Positions 39,622 through 48,076 of a stretch of 64,000 nt of DNA are shown piece after piece. The DNA is taken from assembly GCA_947369085.1 (NCBI GenBank), contig CANBJR010000008.1, positions 1 to 64,000 on the forward strand. The letters run 5' to 3'. Source of the stretch: an uncultured Clostridia bacterium (GTDB lineage Bacteria > Bacillota > Clostridia > Oscillospirales > Acutalibacteraceae). Below the pieces are notes generated by a model. It ran no database searches. It was given only the letters and a program-made list of their open reading frames with translations, and was not told the origin of the DNA. The position numbers were made by a program, and so were the translations under genes. Each line of letters starts with the position of its first letter. The stretch's first letter is position 1.

Positions 39622-39685
39622 TGGCTCCCCCAACTAGGCTCGAACCAGTGACATCATGATTAACAGTCATGCGCTCTCGACTGTG
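39622..39685 (-). pseudogene. 3' fragment of tRNA-Asn (GTT); no 5' acceptor strand
   Basis: CATGACTGTTAATCATG anticodon arm, ACTGGTTCGAGCCTAGT T-arm, GGGAGCC-A 3' end; D-arm degenerate. Confidence 0.8.
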
Positions 39686-39702
39686 TATATTCATATAATT
39701 GA

Positions 39703-39879
39703 TTATGGAACAAATCCTTTGCACACTCTGTTATCATATGCATCAAGCAGAAGTTCCTCTACCTGTTTCAGTGCATTGGAATCGCTGTGCTTCAAGAAAA
39801 AGATTTTTGCGTTGTGACCTTCCAATTCAATAATATGTTCCTTGCCAACATTATCTCTGTTTTCCATTCTTTCAATCAT
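39703..39879 (-). CDS. TnpW-like small ICE-associated protein (58 aa)
   Basis: My translation MIERMENRDNVGKEHIIELEGHNAKIFFLKHSDSNALKQVEELLLDAYDNRVCKGFVP. Confidence 0.55.
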   Translation of the reverse strand: MIERMENRDNVGKEHIIELEGHNAKIFFLKHSDSNALKQVEELLLDAYDNRVCKGFVP

Positions 39880-40015
39880 TTACATCGTCCTTTCTGTTTT
39901 CAAGCTCATTTAATTTTTCCATATCTTCATCTGCACTTGAAGCGGCATTGCAAAGACACATTAATGCAACTCCGATAAATGCACCGACAAACAAGCCTAT
40001 AATAAAACCAATCAT
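39872..40015 (-). CDS. DUF3789-like small membrane protein (47 aa)
   Basis: My translation MIGFIIGLFVGAFIGVALMCLCNAASSADEDMEKLNELENRKDDVND. Confidence 0.65.
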   Translation of the reverse strand: MIGFIIGLFVGAFIGVALMCLCNAASSADEDMEKLNELENRKDDVND

Positions 40016-40300
40016 TTTTTGCACCTCCTATCCTCAAAGCAGCCTAAACTGATAATCAAGCCTTTATCTATTTTGTTCAAAGATGTTCGGGTTATCTCCC
40101 CTATCTTTTCTTTTAATCTGCTTTTATCTATTGTTCTTAACTGTTCAAGCAAAGCAATTGATTTCTTCGGCAAACCTGTGCCTTTAACCTTTATATGCGT
40201 CGGTAGTGCCTTCTTTCTATTACGGGCAGTAACAGGGACTATTATTGTTGTTGGACTGTAAAGATGCCTGTATTGTTCTGAATAAAATATCGCAATGCAA
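40012..40300 (-). pseudogene. MazF/PemK-family toxin remnant, N-terminally truncated
   Basis: Minus-strand LYSPTTIIVPVTARNRKKALPTHIKVKGTGLPKKSIALLEQLRTIDKSRLKEKIGEITRTSLNKIDKGLIISLG without a start; FIQNNTGI in another frame upstream. Confidence 0.7.
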
Positions 40301-40391
40301 ACTGCATTGCGTTAATAAAAATAATTGATATATATTTTCTATTTAATCAAATTTGTATTTCTAATCGTTTCATCTGTTTATATCAAAAGCT

Positions 40392-40422
40392 TTGCCGCTG
40401 TCAGAACAAAATCCGACAGCGG
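40392..40422 (-). terminator. Hairpin terminator GCCGCTGTC/GACAGCGGC after the dockerin gene
   Basis: Inverted repeat between the dockerin gene and mazF remnant. Confidence 0.65.
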
Positions 40423-40445
40423 CATAATATAATAATTTTTAATTA

Positions 40446-43400
40446 TTAAAATTCGGCAATTAATCCTGCAATGTACTTCTGAATTTGAGTGGCGTCAAGA
40501 ATGCTTACACTTCCGTCACCGTTTACATCTGCTGCAGCTTTTTGTGTATCGCTCAATGTCACAAGTCCTGCAAGGTATTTCTGGACGAGCGTTGCGTCAA
40601 GCACACTGATTTTTCCGTCACCGTTTACGTCACCGAGAAGATAATCCTTTGTTGCATCAAAGGTATATTCAACGTAATAAGCATAAATTTTTCCTGTCTT
40701 GCGTTCCGCAATGAATTTTGCGTCCTTGCCGTTTACCTTTGCTGTTACTGTGTCGATATCTCCCATTACATATTCGGCAGTAACAGGAATTTTAACAGTG
40801 TATTCAGTGTTTGTTTTGAATTTTTCATCACCGGGAGTCCACTCGGGTGTTCCGGGCACTGCATAGCCTGAGGTACACTTTGCCGTTGTCGCCGGCGTCT
40901 GACCTGCAACAGGGGCTTTTACGGACAATTCAATATTCTGAGTTTTGTACTCGTCGGGAGCAGTTATTGTCATAGTAAACACGATGGAACGGCTGCCGTC
41001 GTCATTTTTAATTGTAGCATACGACTTTATTCCGTTAAGCTTTCCGAATACACTGCTGTAAAATGTATATCCTTCCTTTGGAATAACATCAATTCTGACA
41101 GCTACATTATCTCCGTTTTTGAATTCAAAATCGTCGCTGAGAATCTTACTGAACATTTCCCACCTGACATTACCGATGGTGTAGGGAGCGTCGGTATCGG
41201 TTTTCGGATTTTTAAAATCTCCTACCGTTTTGTGATTCCAGATTTGGTCAAAGTCGTCAAAATAAATATCGTTACAGTATTTGATTACCTTATCTACGGA
41301 CAAGGTAACTATATCCGACATAACAGTTCCGCCGTAGCCTTTTACTTCGCAGTAAACACGCTTGCCTGTCAACCAATCGGACACGTTTCTGAGGAAAAAC
41401 ATTTTTCCGCCTGAAACCACTTCGGGAGTTGCATAGCCGTTGTTTGAAAGATAGTTCCACGAAAGCTCATGTCCGTCTTCGTCAATAATGTGCCATATGT
41501 ACTCGTTTACATTTTCTGCTTCTATTTTAAGAACGATTGAGTCACCCATAACAGAGGAATGACCGCCCGACGGCTGTGTTGTGATTCTCGGCCTTTTTGC
41601 AAATATATCAATAGAGCCTCCGAGCGAATAATCGGTGATGTTATGGTCAATAACTAAACCGGTATCATCATCTGTCACATAGCAGCCTTTGGGAATAATT
41701 TTTGAAAAATCAGTTTCTCTGCTGCATTCAATTCCTTTATTTCCATAATATCCTCCTCCGGAAATTATAGTATTAGTACTATAATCACCGCCCAAGTAAA
41801 CTGCCGCCAAATTGCCGTCTTCGGTTTGATTGTACAATTTGAAATATCCGTTTGAAATATTAAGTGAATTAAGTCCTCTTGCATCTAATGCATTTATTGA
41901 ACCGTAGTAATAACCTCCGTTTATGGTTAAATCCGCATCATATGCATACAAAGCGTTTTTCTGATATAAATTTCTTTCTGTAATTTTATATTCAAAGTTG
42001 CCGCCGTTTATTGTGACAACGGTATCTCTGCTCATATAAACTGCGGTATTGAGTGCGCCGAAACTGCCATAGTTAATTTCGGCGGTAGTTTTATCGTTGT
42101 CCGGGGCTGTAATTTTCACGGCTGAGCTCTTATAATAGTATGATTGAAAATATCCGCCGTTAATAACTACTGTACCTCCATCAACTTCAACAGCAGAAGT
42201 ATCATTATAGGAGTAATATAAACCGCTGTCAATGCGGAGGTTTCCGCTTGATTTTACAATCGGAAAAGCATAAGTGAAAGTACCTATGTCATCTGAACCG
42301 GGTGACAGAGAATGAACATTAGTCAATGTAAGACTTCCTGAGTCGCCGACATAAAACACTGCTTCGCCGTTGCCGGTATCAAAAGAAAAATTGTATTTGA
42401 AGCCAACAGAATGATCTATACCGTTTCCGTCCTTCTGCCATAGTCTGAGCTTTCCCTGTTTGATTTCAAAAAGTCTGGTATCGTACAATGTTTTTCTTTC
42501 CAGAGTGCAGTTGTTTAAGTCTATGGTAATGTCAGCGTCAGGGTCATCTAAACAAAGGGTGTAATCATACTTGAAGTCCTCCTGTGTAAAGGTTTTACCG
42601 GGAAAATCAAGTTTAATCCACTGCTTGCCGCCCTTTGCAAGAGCATTTCTCAATTCGTCATAAGTAGTTACGACTGTTTGTTCCCCTGTTTTTGGAACTG
42701 TTATTCTCTCCATAACATATGAGCAACCGCATTGTTTTACATATTCTCCCTCTTTACTTGCAGTTGCCTGATTAATGCATGCCCAACTTTCAGTTTTTGT
42801 GCAATATTTGCGGTGCTTGCCTTCAGAGTCAAATATTTTTTCACCGCATACAGTACATTCACGCCAATGACCGTTGTCGTCATAACTATATTGACCTTGT
42901 ATATGAATATGGTCTTCAGGACAACACATCATACTGCTTGTCGAACATACCATAATAGTATCATTATCGGTCAGGTCTTCCGGTAAAGCTATGCCCACTG
43001 CCTCCGCCTGTGTTCTTGCGTATTTTACGGGCAGAAACATACCCTGAGTTACTCCCCGCACAGTGTTGTTTTCATCATAGAAGACTACATCACATTCGAC
43101 TCCGGAAATAACAATTTTGTCCTTGAGAACAAACATAAGTGACAAGTTGTAGCTTACGGTGTCGGTGAAGGTATCTAATTCATAGTAGAAGTCACCCGAA
43201 CTGCCTAAAATCGAAGAATAAAAATCTGTAAACTTTTCGTCGGGTCCCATAGCCACCGTATCGTCATTACCCATCCAAGCCCAGCCGTACAGATTATATC
43301 GACTGACGCTTTCTTTTTTAATATCAGCTTGCGGTACAGCACCGGGGCGAGGGTAAACTACATTGCGGATAGTTATATCGTATTCAGCCGCGCTTGCCGA

Positions 43401-43505
43401 AAGCATTGAAAGCGGCAAAGCGGAAATACAGATAAGCAAGCTAAGGCATATGCTTATTACTTTTTTTGATATTTTAGTTTTCATAAAATCCCTCCGTATT
43501 ATCAT
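40446..43505 (-). CDS. Secreted large protein with beta-helix-like repeats and C-terminal type I dockerin
   Basis: Signal peptide; DVNGDGKISVLDATLVQKYLAGL...DVNGDGSVSILDATQIQKYIAGL. Confidence 0.88.
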   Translation of the reverse strand: MIIRRDFMKTKISKKVISICLSLLICISALPLSMLSASAAEYDITIRNVVYPRPGAVPQADIKKESVSRYNLYGWAWMGNDDTVAMGPDEKFTDFYSSILGSSGDFYYELDTFTDTVSYNLSLMFVLKDKIVISGVECDVVFYDENNTVRGVTQGMFLPVKYARTQAEAVGIALPEDLTDNDTIMVCSTSSMMCCPEDHIHIQGQYSYDDNGHWRECTVCGEKIFDSEGKHRKYCTKTESWACINQATASKEGEYVKQCGCSYVMERITVPKTGEQTVVTTYDELRNALAKGGKQWIKLDFPGKTFTQEDFKYDYTLCLDDPDADITIDLNNCTLERKTLYDTRLFEIKQGKLRLWQKDGNGIDHSVGFKYNFSFDTGNGEAVFYVGDSGSLTLTNVHSLSPGSDDIGTFTYAFPIVKSSGNLRIDSGLYYSYNDTSAVEVDGGTVVINGGYFQSYYYKSSAVKITAPDNDKTTAEINYGSFGALNTAVYMSRDTVVTINGGNFEYKITERNLYQKNALYAYDADLTINGGYYYGSINALDARGLNSLNISNGYFKLYNQTEDGNLAAVYLGGDYSTNTIISGGGYYGNKGIECSRETDFSKIIPKGCYVTDDDTGLVIDHNITDYSLGGSIDIFAKRPRITTQPSGGHSSVMGDSIVLKIEAENVNEYIWHIIDEDGHELSWNYLSNNGYATPEVVSGGKMFFLRNVSDWLTGKRVYCEVKGYGGTVMSDIVTLSVDKVIKYCNDIYFDDFDQIWNHKTVGDFKNPKTDTDAPYTIGNVRWEMFSKILSDDFEFKNGDNVAVRIDVIPKEGYTFYSSVFGKLNGIKSYATIKNDDGSRSIVFTMTITAPDEYKTQNIELSVKAPVAGQTPATTAKCTSGYAVPGTPEWTPGDEKFKTNTEYTVKIPVTAEYVMGDIDTVTAKVNGKDAKFIAERKTGKIYAYYVEYTFDATKDYLLGDVNGDGKISVLDATLVQKYLAGLVTLSDTQKAAADVNGDGSVSILDATQIQKYIAGLIAEF

Positions 43506-43535
43506 TAGGACTCGGTAATATTACTTATATTGCAT

Positions 43536-43568
43536 CATCGCAGGCAGAATGCTTTTCTGCCTGCGATG
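43536..43568 (-). terminator. Terminator hairpin, 14-bp stem CATCGCAGGCAGAA/TTCTGCCTGCGATG
   Basis: Perfect inverted repeat. Confidence 0.75.
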
Positions 43569-43584
43569 TCAATAGCTGATAGAA

Positions 43585-44244
43585 TTACTTATAAACAGCA
43601 GACTTTGCAAGCTCCTGAACAAGGGGATCGTCAATTGGCAATTTATCAAAGTCGTTTTGAGTTGTTTTGATTTCAACATAAATATTCTTGCCGTCTGCTC
43701 TCTTGTAATAGGATACAAGGCAGGTTTCTGCTCCGTATTCATGTGACATTTTAACTACTTTGTAGGTAGTATCACCGTAGGTTACTTCTTCTCCGATTTC
43801 TGACTTGCCCTCTTCATAGGTATCGAGATTTCTTACTCTTATACACTCTTCTACGGCGTCATCAAGCGAGCTTATCATTCTTGTTGTGCTTACTTCAAGT
43901 CTGCCCTCTGTTGTGCCTTTTTTACCGAAATCAATCTTAATTGAGCCAAGGGCGTTTTCATCGTGGTAGTAGGAGTTAACCTTGTACTGCAAGCCCTCGG
44001 GAATTGTTACTGTGCAGTAATCGCTGTCGAGGGTTTTCTCGCCTTCGCCGCTGTCGCCCTCCTGCAATTCTGCTGAGGCTGTTGTTTCTTCAACTGTTGT
44101 TTCTTCCGCCTTAACTTCCGAGGTAGCGGAAGCTGAGCTTTGAGCAGAAGTTTCCTTTGTGCCGAAGCTTTCGCTTGAGCCGTCGCAGGCTGCAAGCGAT
44201 GCTGTCATAACGAGTGCTAATAAAATTGCTACAAATTTTTTCAT
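43585..44244 (-). CDS. Lipoprotein of unknown function
   Basis: Lipobox ASLAAC. Confidence 0.75.
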   Translation of the reverse strand: MKKFVAILLALVMTASLAACDGSSESFGTKETSAQSSASATSEVKAEETTVEETTASAELQEGDSGEGEKTLDSDYCTVTIPEGLQYKVNSYYHDENALGSIKIDFGKKGTTEGRLEVSTTRMISSLDDAVEECIRVRNLDTYEEGKSEIGEEVTYGDTTYKVVKMSHEYGAETCLVSYYKRADGKNIYVEIKTTQNDFDKLPIDDPLVQELAKSAVYK

Positions 44245-44365
44245 AATAATTCCTCCTGAGAATTTATATTTTAATCTGTAAAATATTTAAAACTTATTGA
44301 TTATACCTGCTATATCATTTTGAATTTAAGCTTGTATGTTTAGTAATCAAAGAAATAGCACAATA

Positions 44366-44869
44366 TTACTTCAATGATGTCAAATCTATTGTCAAACTGT
44401 CCGTATCACTTTCAAGAAGATCTGAAAACTTAATTTCAACAGGCGTTGTTAAATCTTTGAGCTTGTATGTCATTTTAACCTCAAGGCTCTCGCCGGGAGC
44501 TACATCCTGTCTTGTACTCTCGTCGAGCGTATCGAATGAATCCTCGCTTACAAAAATTGTAGTGTATTCAAGCTCTGTGTCGCCCTGAGTAAGGGTGTAA
44601 TACATTGACCATTCAAAGCTCTGCGCTTCTTTACTGTTGTTTGTATAATCATAAGTTGCAACTAATGCATCGTTTCCGTCACTGTCCTTAACAATCTCGC
44701 TTCCCTTGTATACAGCCTGATAGTCGCCGATTTTGATAAGATTCGGATCCTCATCTTTTCCTGTACCCTCACAAGCCGCAAAGGAAAATATCATAATTGC
44801 GGTCAAAATAATTGCTGTTAATTTTTTCATGGTTAATTCCTCCTGATAATTACGCTTAAAAAAATGCAA
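44366..44869 (-). CDS. DUF5067-like lipoprotein
   Basis: Lipobox FSFAAC; DALVATYDYTNNSKEAQSF. Confidence 0.72.
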   Translation of the reverse strand: MHFFKRNYQEELTMKKLTAIILTAIMIFSFAACEGTGKDEDPNLIKIGDYQAVYKGSEIVKDSDGNDALVATYDYTNNSKEAQSFEWSMYYTLTQGDTELEYTTIFVSEDSFDTLDESTRQDVAPGESLEVKMTYKLKDLTTPVEIKFSDLLESDTDSLTIDLTSLK

Positions 44870-44881
44870 TTGAAGATTTAT

Positions 44882-45322
44882 TTATTTTTCAAGCTTTTCT
44901 AAAAGCATATGACTTACTAAAATACAATCGTCTTCAATTTCTAATTTTTCCAACGAAGATACCTTTTCGCCAAAAATTTCACCTTTAATTTTTGTGTCAT
45001 AAAAATACTCTCCGTTTTCCTCTTTCCAGGTTGTGGTGTCCATAATGCCAAAGCCATCAACAATTTCCTTGCCCTCAGCAATCAACTGTTCTTCAAGTTC
45101 CTTCGTAACGGGGAACAAAGTATTCATTGTTCCGTCAGGCAGAAACTCAACTATTGCGCTTGCCATGTTCAGATATTCCTCTGCGTCCTCAAAATCCTCA
45201 AGCGCCTCAATCTCCTGAGGTGTGCACATTTTTGTGCTGAAATCCGGCTGAAAAACGCCGATTTTTTTTACCTTCCATTTGCCGATAATATTCATAGTAA
45301 TCCTCCTTTTGATTATGCCCAT
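44882..45322 (-). CDS. Hypothetical protein
   Basis: ORF in same-strand cluster. Confidence 0.6.
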   Translation of the reverse strand: MGIIKRRITMNIIGKWKVKKIGVFQPDFSTKMCTPQEIEALEDFEDAEEYLNMASAIVEFLPDGTMNTLFPVTKELEEQLIAEGKEIVDGFGIMDTTTWKEENGEYFYDTKIKGEIFGEKVSSLEKLEIEDDCILVSHMLLEKLEK

Positions 45323-45894
45323 GGATTTGAGCTTTCAGGCTTGCGGATATCAAGGAGTATGCTGGAGTATTCCCAGAGATACCACTTGCCGTCCTTTGCT
45401 TTGCGAAGCTGTATCGGTCGTGGGTCATCTGCTCCGCCCGAGGGGATAAACAGCTTTGCAATTCCGTCTGTTGAATAGGTGTACTGATTTTCTCTTACCT
45501 CAACCGTATAGGGTGCGGTAGGCTGATAATCGTTGCCCGGAGTTGCTCCTGCAAAGTACGACCTTGGAACATAGTCCTTATCACGAAAACGGTCGGCTAT
45601 GAATTGCTTATCTGCACTGTTCATAGGTCTTGGTCCACGCAGAAAATCAATCATTCTGCAGCAAAGCTCTCTGTCCTTCGGAAAAAAACAGAATGCAAGC
45701 ACTGTCATTGCTGCCGTCTGAAACGGAGTTGACAAGGAAGCCTGCGGAAGGCTTATAAACTGCTCGTAGGTTTCGGGCAGACTGTTAAAAACAATCTTTT
45801 CTTTCTTATTATTTACGGCATTGCTCACGCCCTGTTTTACTGCTTTTCCGAGCTGATTTGCCGCCTTGCTTGCAAACATATCAAATAATCCCAT
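45313..45894 (-). CDS. Hypothetical protein
   Basis: ORF in same-strand cluster. Confidence 0.6.
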   Translation of the reverse strand: MGLFDMFASKAANQLGKAVKQGVSNAVNNKKEKIVFNSLPETYEQFISLPQASLSTPFQTAAMTVLAFCFFPKDRELCCRMIDFLRGPRPMNSADKQFIADRFRDKDYVPRSYFAGATPGNDYQPTAPYTVEVRENQYTYSTDGIAKLFIPSGGADDPRPIQLRKAKDGKWYLWEYSSILLDIRKPESSNPWA

Positions 45895-45916
45895 AATAAT
45901 CCGCCTTTACTCAAAA

Positions 45917-46954
45917 TCACTGCTTTGGTGTGCCGCAGCCGCTGCAGAATTTTGATGTATTCTGTGTTCCGCAATTCGGGCAGAACCATGAACCATTCTG
46001 AACAGGCTGTTGCTGAACATATCCCTGCTGCATTGGTTGCTGTGCGTAGCCGTTCTGTGGCATAGACTGTTGGAAATTCTGCTGTGCGTAGCCGTTCTGT
46101 TGCATAGGCTGTTGGAAATTCTGCTGTACATAGCCCTGCTGCATCGGTTGACCGTAGCCGTTATTCATCGTCTGACCGTAGCCGTTGTTCATATTCTGCA
46201 TACCGCCCTGTTTGATTTGCTGACAAAGCTGCATAATCTGAACACCTGTTTCATAAGCCTGCATAAGCTCCATCTGATTATTTGAGCTTACATATGAAAC
46301 GGTAAATGAAATTTCATTAGTTATATATGGATCAGTCACTCTGAAGCAAGCCTTTATTCCGCTAACCTCTTTGATACTGCCCGAGCTTGAATAACCCGAG
46401 TCTGCATTGCGCACAAACGGCTGTGCGGAGAGCGGAACATTAACCATACCTGTCTGCATATTTCCAAATGCCTGATTCATTCCGTTCATAAAATTATTAA
46501 AGCCGTTGTTCTGATTATTAAGTTGTCTGTTGTCAAAATTATCTCTGCTGTCGGGAATACCGTCATGGTCGGAGTCTGAAAGCGTTCTGTACTCCTGCTC
46601 AAGCCAGAAATCCTGTAGCTGTGAAAAATTAAAAATCTGCGGATTTCCGCTTTTATAATCTCTGTTGTTTATAGCAAAAATAAACCAACGGTTGTTAAAG
46701 TCAACCTGAATTGAATTATTACTGCCGCCAGCCGTTGCAGAGCAGTTAAACTGCTGATATTTTTGCTTGTTCTGCTCTCTTAATTCAAGATGTCTTTTTA
46801 CATCATCAACCGTTCTTTGTTTCCAACCGCTTGTAAACGAGCCTAATTTGTGCTTACAGTCCGAGCAAAGATAGCCGTCTGACAGCTTTTGCTGTGTAAG
46901 CATATTAACCTTATCTCCGCAAATATCGCAGAATTTCTTATCAAAAAGTCCCAT
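45917..46954 (-). CDS. Zinc-ribbon protein with Q/N-rich tandem repeats
   Basis: N-terminal CDICGDKV...CSDCKHKLG; repeats QPMQQGYVQQNFQQPMQQNGYAQQNFQQ; C-terminal CPNCGTQNTSKFCSGCG. Confidence 0.75.
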   Translation of the reverse strand: MGLFDKKFCDICGDKVNMLTQQKLSDGYLCSDCKHKLGSFTSGWKQRTVDDVKRHLELREQNKQKYQQFNCSATAGGSNNSIQVDFNNRWFIFAINNRDYKSGNPQIFNFSQLQDFWLEQEYRTLSDSDHDGIPDSRDNFDNRQLNNQNNGFNNFMNGMNQAFGNMQTGMVNVPLSAQPFVRNADSGYSSSGSIKEVSGIKACFRVTDPYITNEISFTVSYVSSNNQMELMQAYETGVQIMQLCQQIKQGGMQNMNNGYGQTMNNGYGQPMQQGYVQQNFQQPMQQNGYAQQNFQQSMPQNGYAQQPMQQGYVQQQPVQNGSWFCPNCGTQNTSKFCSGCGTPKQ

Positions 46955-47030
46955 AATAATTTCTCCTTATTATTTTAATTTATCCTACATACTATAAGCT
47001 CTGTTTGTTTAGTTAAAGAGGAAAGGTTTG

Positions 47031-47067
47031 CGGTCGGGCGAAGTATATGTATTATTCCGCCCGACCG
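47031..47067. terminator. Hairpin CGGTCGGGCG/CGCCCGACCG
   Basis: Perfect 10-bp inverted repeat between genes. Confidence 0.65.
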
Positions 47068-47098
47068 TAACTGTTGATTATTTGATTCTAATCAAAAA

Positions 47099-47491
47099 TC
47101 AGCCAAGCTTTTTGTTCTGGAAAGCACCGATAAGGTAAAGAACAGGAACTACAAGACCGCAGATAACGGAAAATACACTGAAGTTCTCAGGATAGCCGAT
47201 GAGCGTAAACACATTAGAAATAATGCACATAGCTGCAACAGCGATACCCCAGCCAATACAGGTATTGGCTTTTTCAGGCTTGTTCCAATTCTTAACGCCG
47301 ATGATTCCTGCAACAAACTCTGCAACTGAGCCGACAAGAGAAATTATTCCCGATGCCCAGAGCAAGCCCATTGGCAGACCGAGTGCTTCAAGCACACCAA
47401 GTCCGAGCATTGCGATAATTGATGTAACTAAAGCAATTGCACCGAAGATAATCATCAGAATACCGGTAACCTTTAAAAATTTTGAACCCAT
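47099..47491 (-). CDS. Small multi-pass membrane protein
   Basis: Four hydrophobic segments. Confidence 0.65.
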   Translation of the reverse strand: MGSKFLKVTGILMIIFGAIALVTSIIAMLGLGVLEALGLPMGLLWASGIISLVGSVAEFVAGIIGVKNWNKPEKANTCIGWGIAVAAMCIISNVFTLIGYPENFSVFSVICGLVVPVLYLIGAFQNKKLG

Positions 47492-47581
47492 TTTGTTTCC
47501 TCCTTATTTATTTAGAAAGCATTTCTGCTTTTCTAGCAAGTTAAAATATTTTTTATTAATAATACTGTTTCCGAAAGCTGT

Positions 47582-48070
47582 TTATTTTTTATTGTCAGAA
47601 TACTTTTCGGCAAGCTGAAAGAAAAGCTCGTTTACTGCATTAAAGCACTCGCCGTTTTCTTCAACAGCAATACCTTCATCACCGTAGTTTACCGAAAAAT
47701 TCGTTATTGTTTCGTCGCAGGCGAAAAAGATATTCTTTTTCCTTTCTGCTTTTATGTGACTGTAAAAGTCATATTTGCTGTCAATCTCAGCAAAACGCTT
47801 AAACTCTTTCTCGGTAATTTCTGCATCGGTAAAGTTTATTTCTCTATAATCATTATTCTCATAATCTACAATAAGACATTCGGCATCAAGAAGGTAAGAG
47901 TTGTTCTCCAATCTCGCCCGGAAGTTGTAACAATAAGTTCTGTCCATATGGCTTTGAGAAATTGAAATTGAAGTCAGCTCACTGTCGGGCTTTACCGGAT
48001 TTTTGGTACAACCAAAAAGCGAAAGAACACAGAAAAGAATTCCCATAATTAAACACCATTTATTCTTCAT
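47582..48070 (-). CDS. Lipoprotein of unknown function
   Basis: Lipobox LSLFGC. Confidence 0.65.
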   Translation of the reverse strand: MKNKWCLIMGILFCVLSLFGCTKNPVKPDSELTSISISQSHMDRTYCYNFRARLENNSYLLDAECLIVDYENNDYREINFTDAEITEKEFKRFAEIDSKYDFYSHIKAERKKNIFFACDETITNFSVNYGDEGIAVEENGECFNAVNELFFQLAEKYSDNKK

Positions 48071-48076
48071 TTGTTA

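Noticed and set aside
5683-39630. Shared TGGCTCCCC at the integrase 3' end and in the tRNA-Asn fragment as a possible att core
   Set aside because: Only 9 nt with no extended identity; serine integrases usually do not use tRNA 3' ends; chance match is plausible
39509-39724. Minus-strand ORF 71 aa
   Set aside because: Runs through the tRNA fragment and terminator; unlikely to be coding
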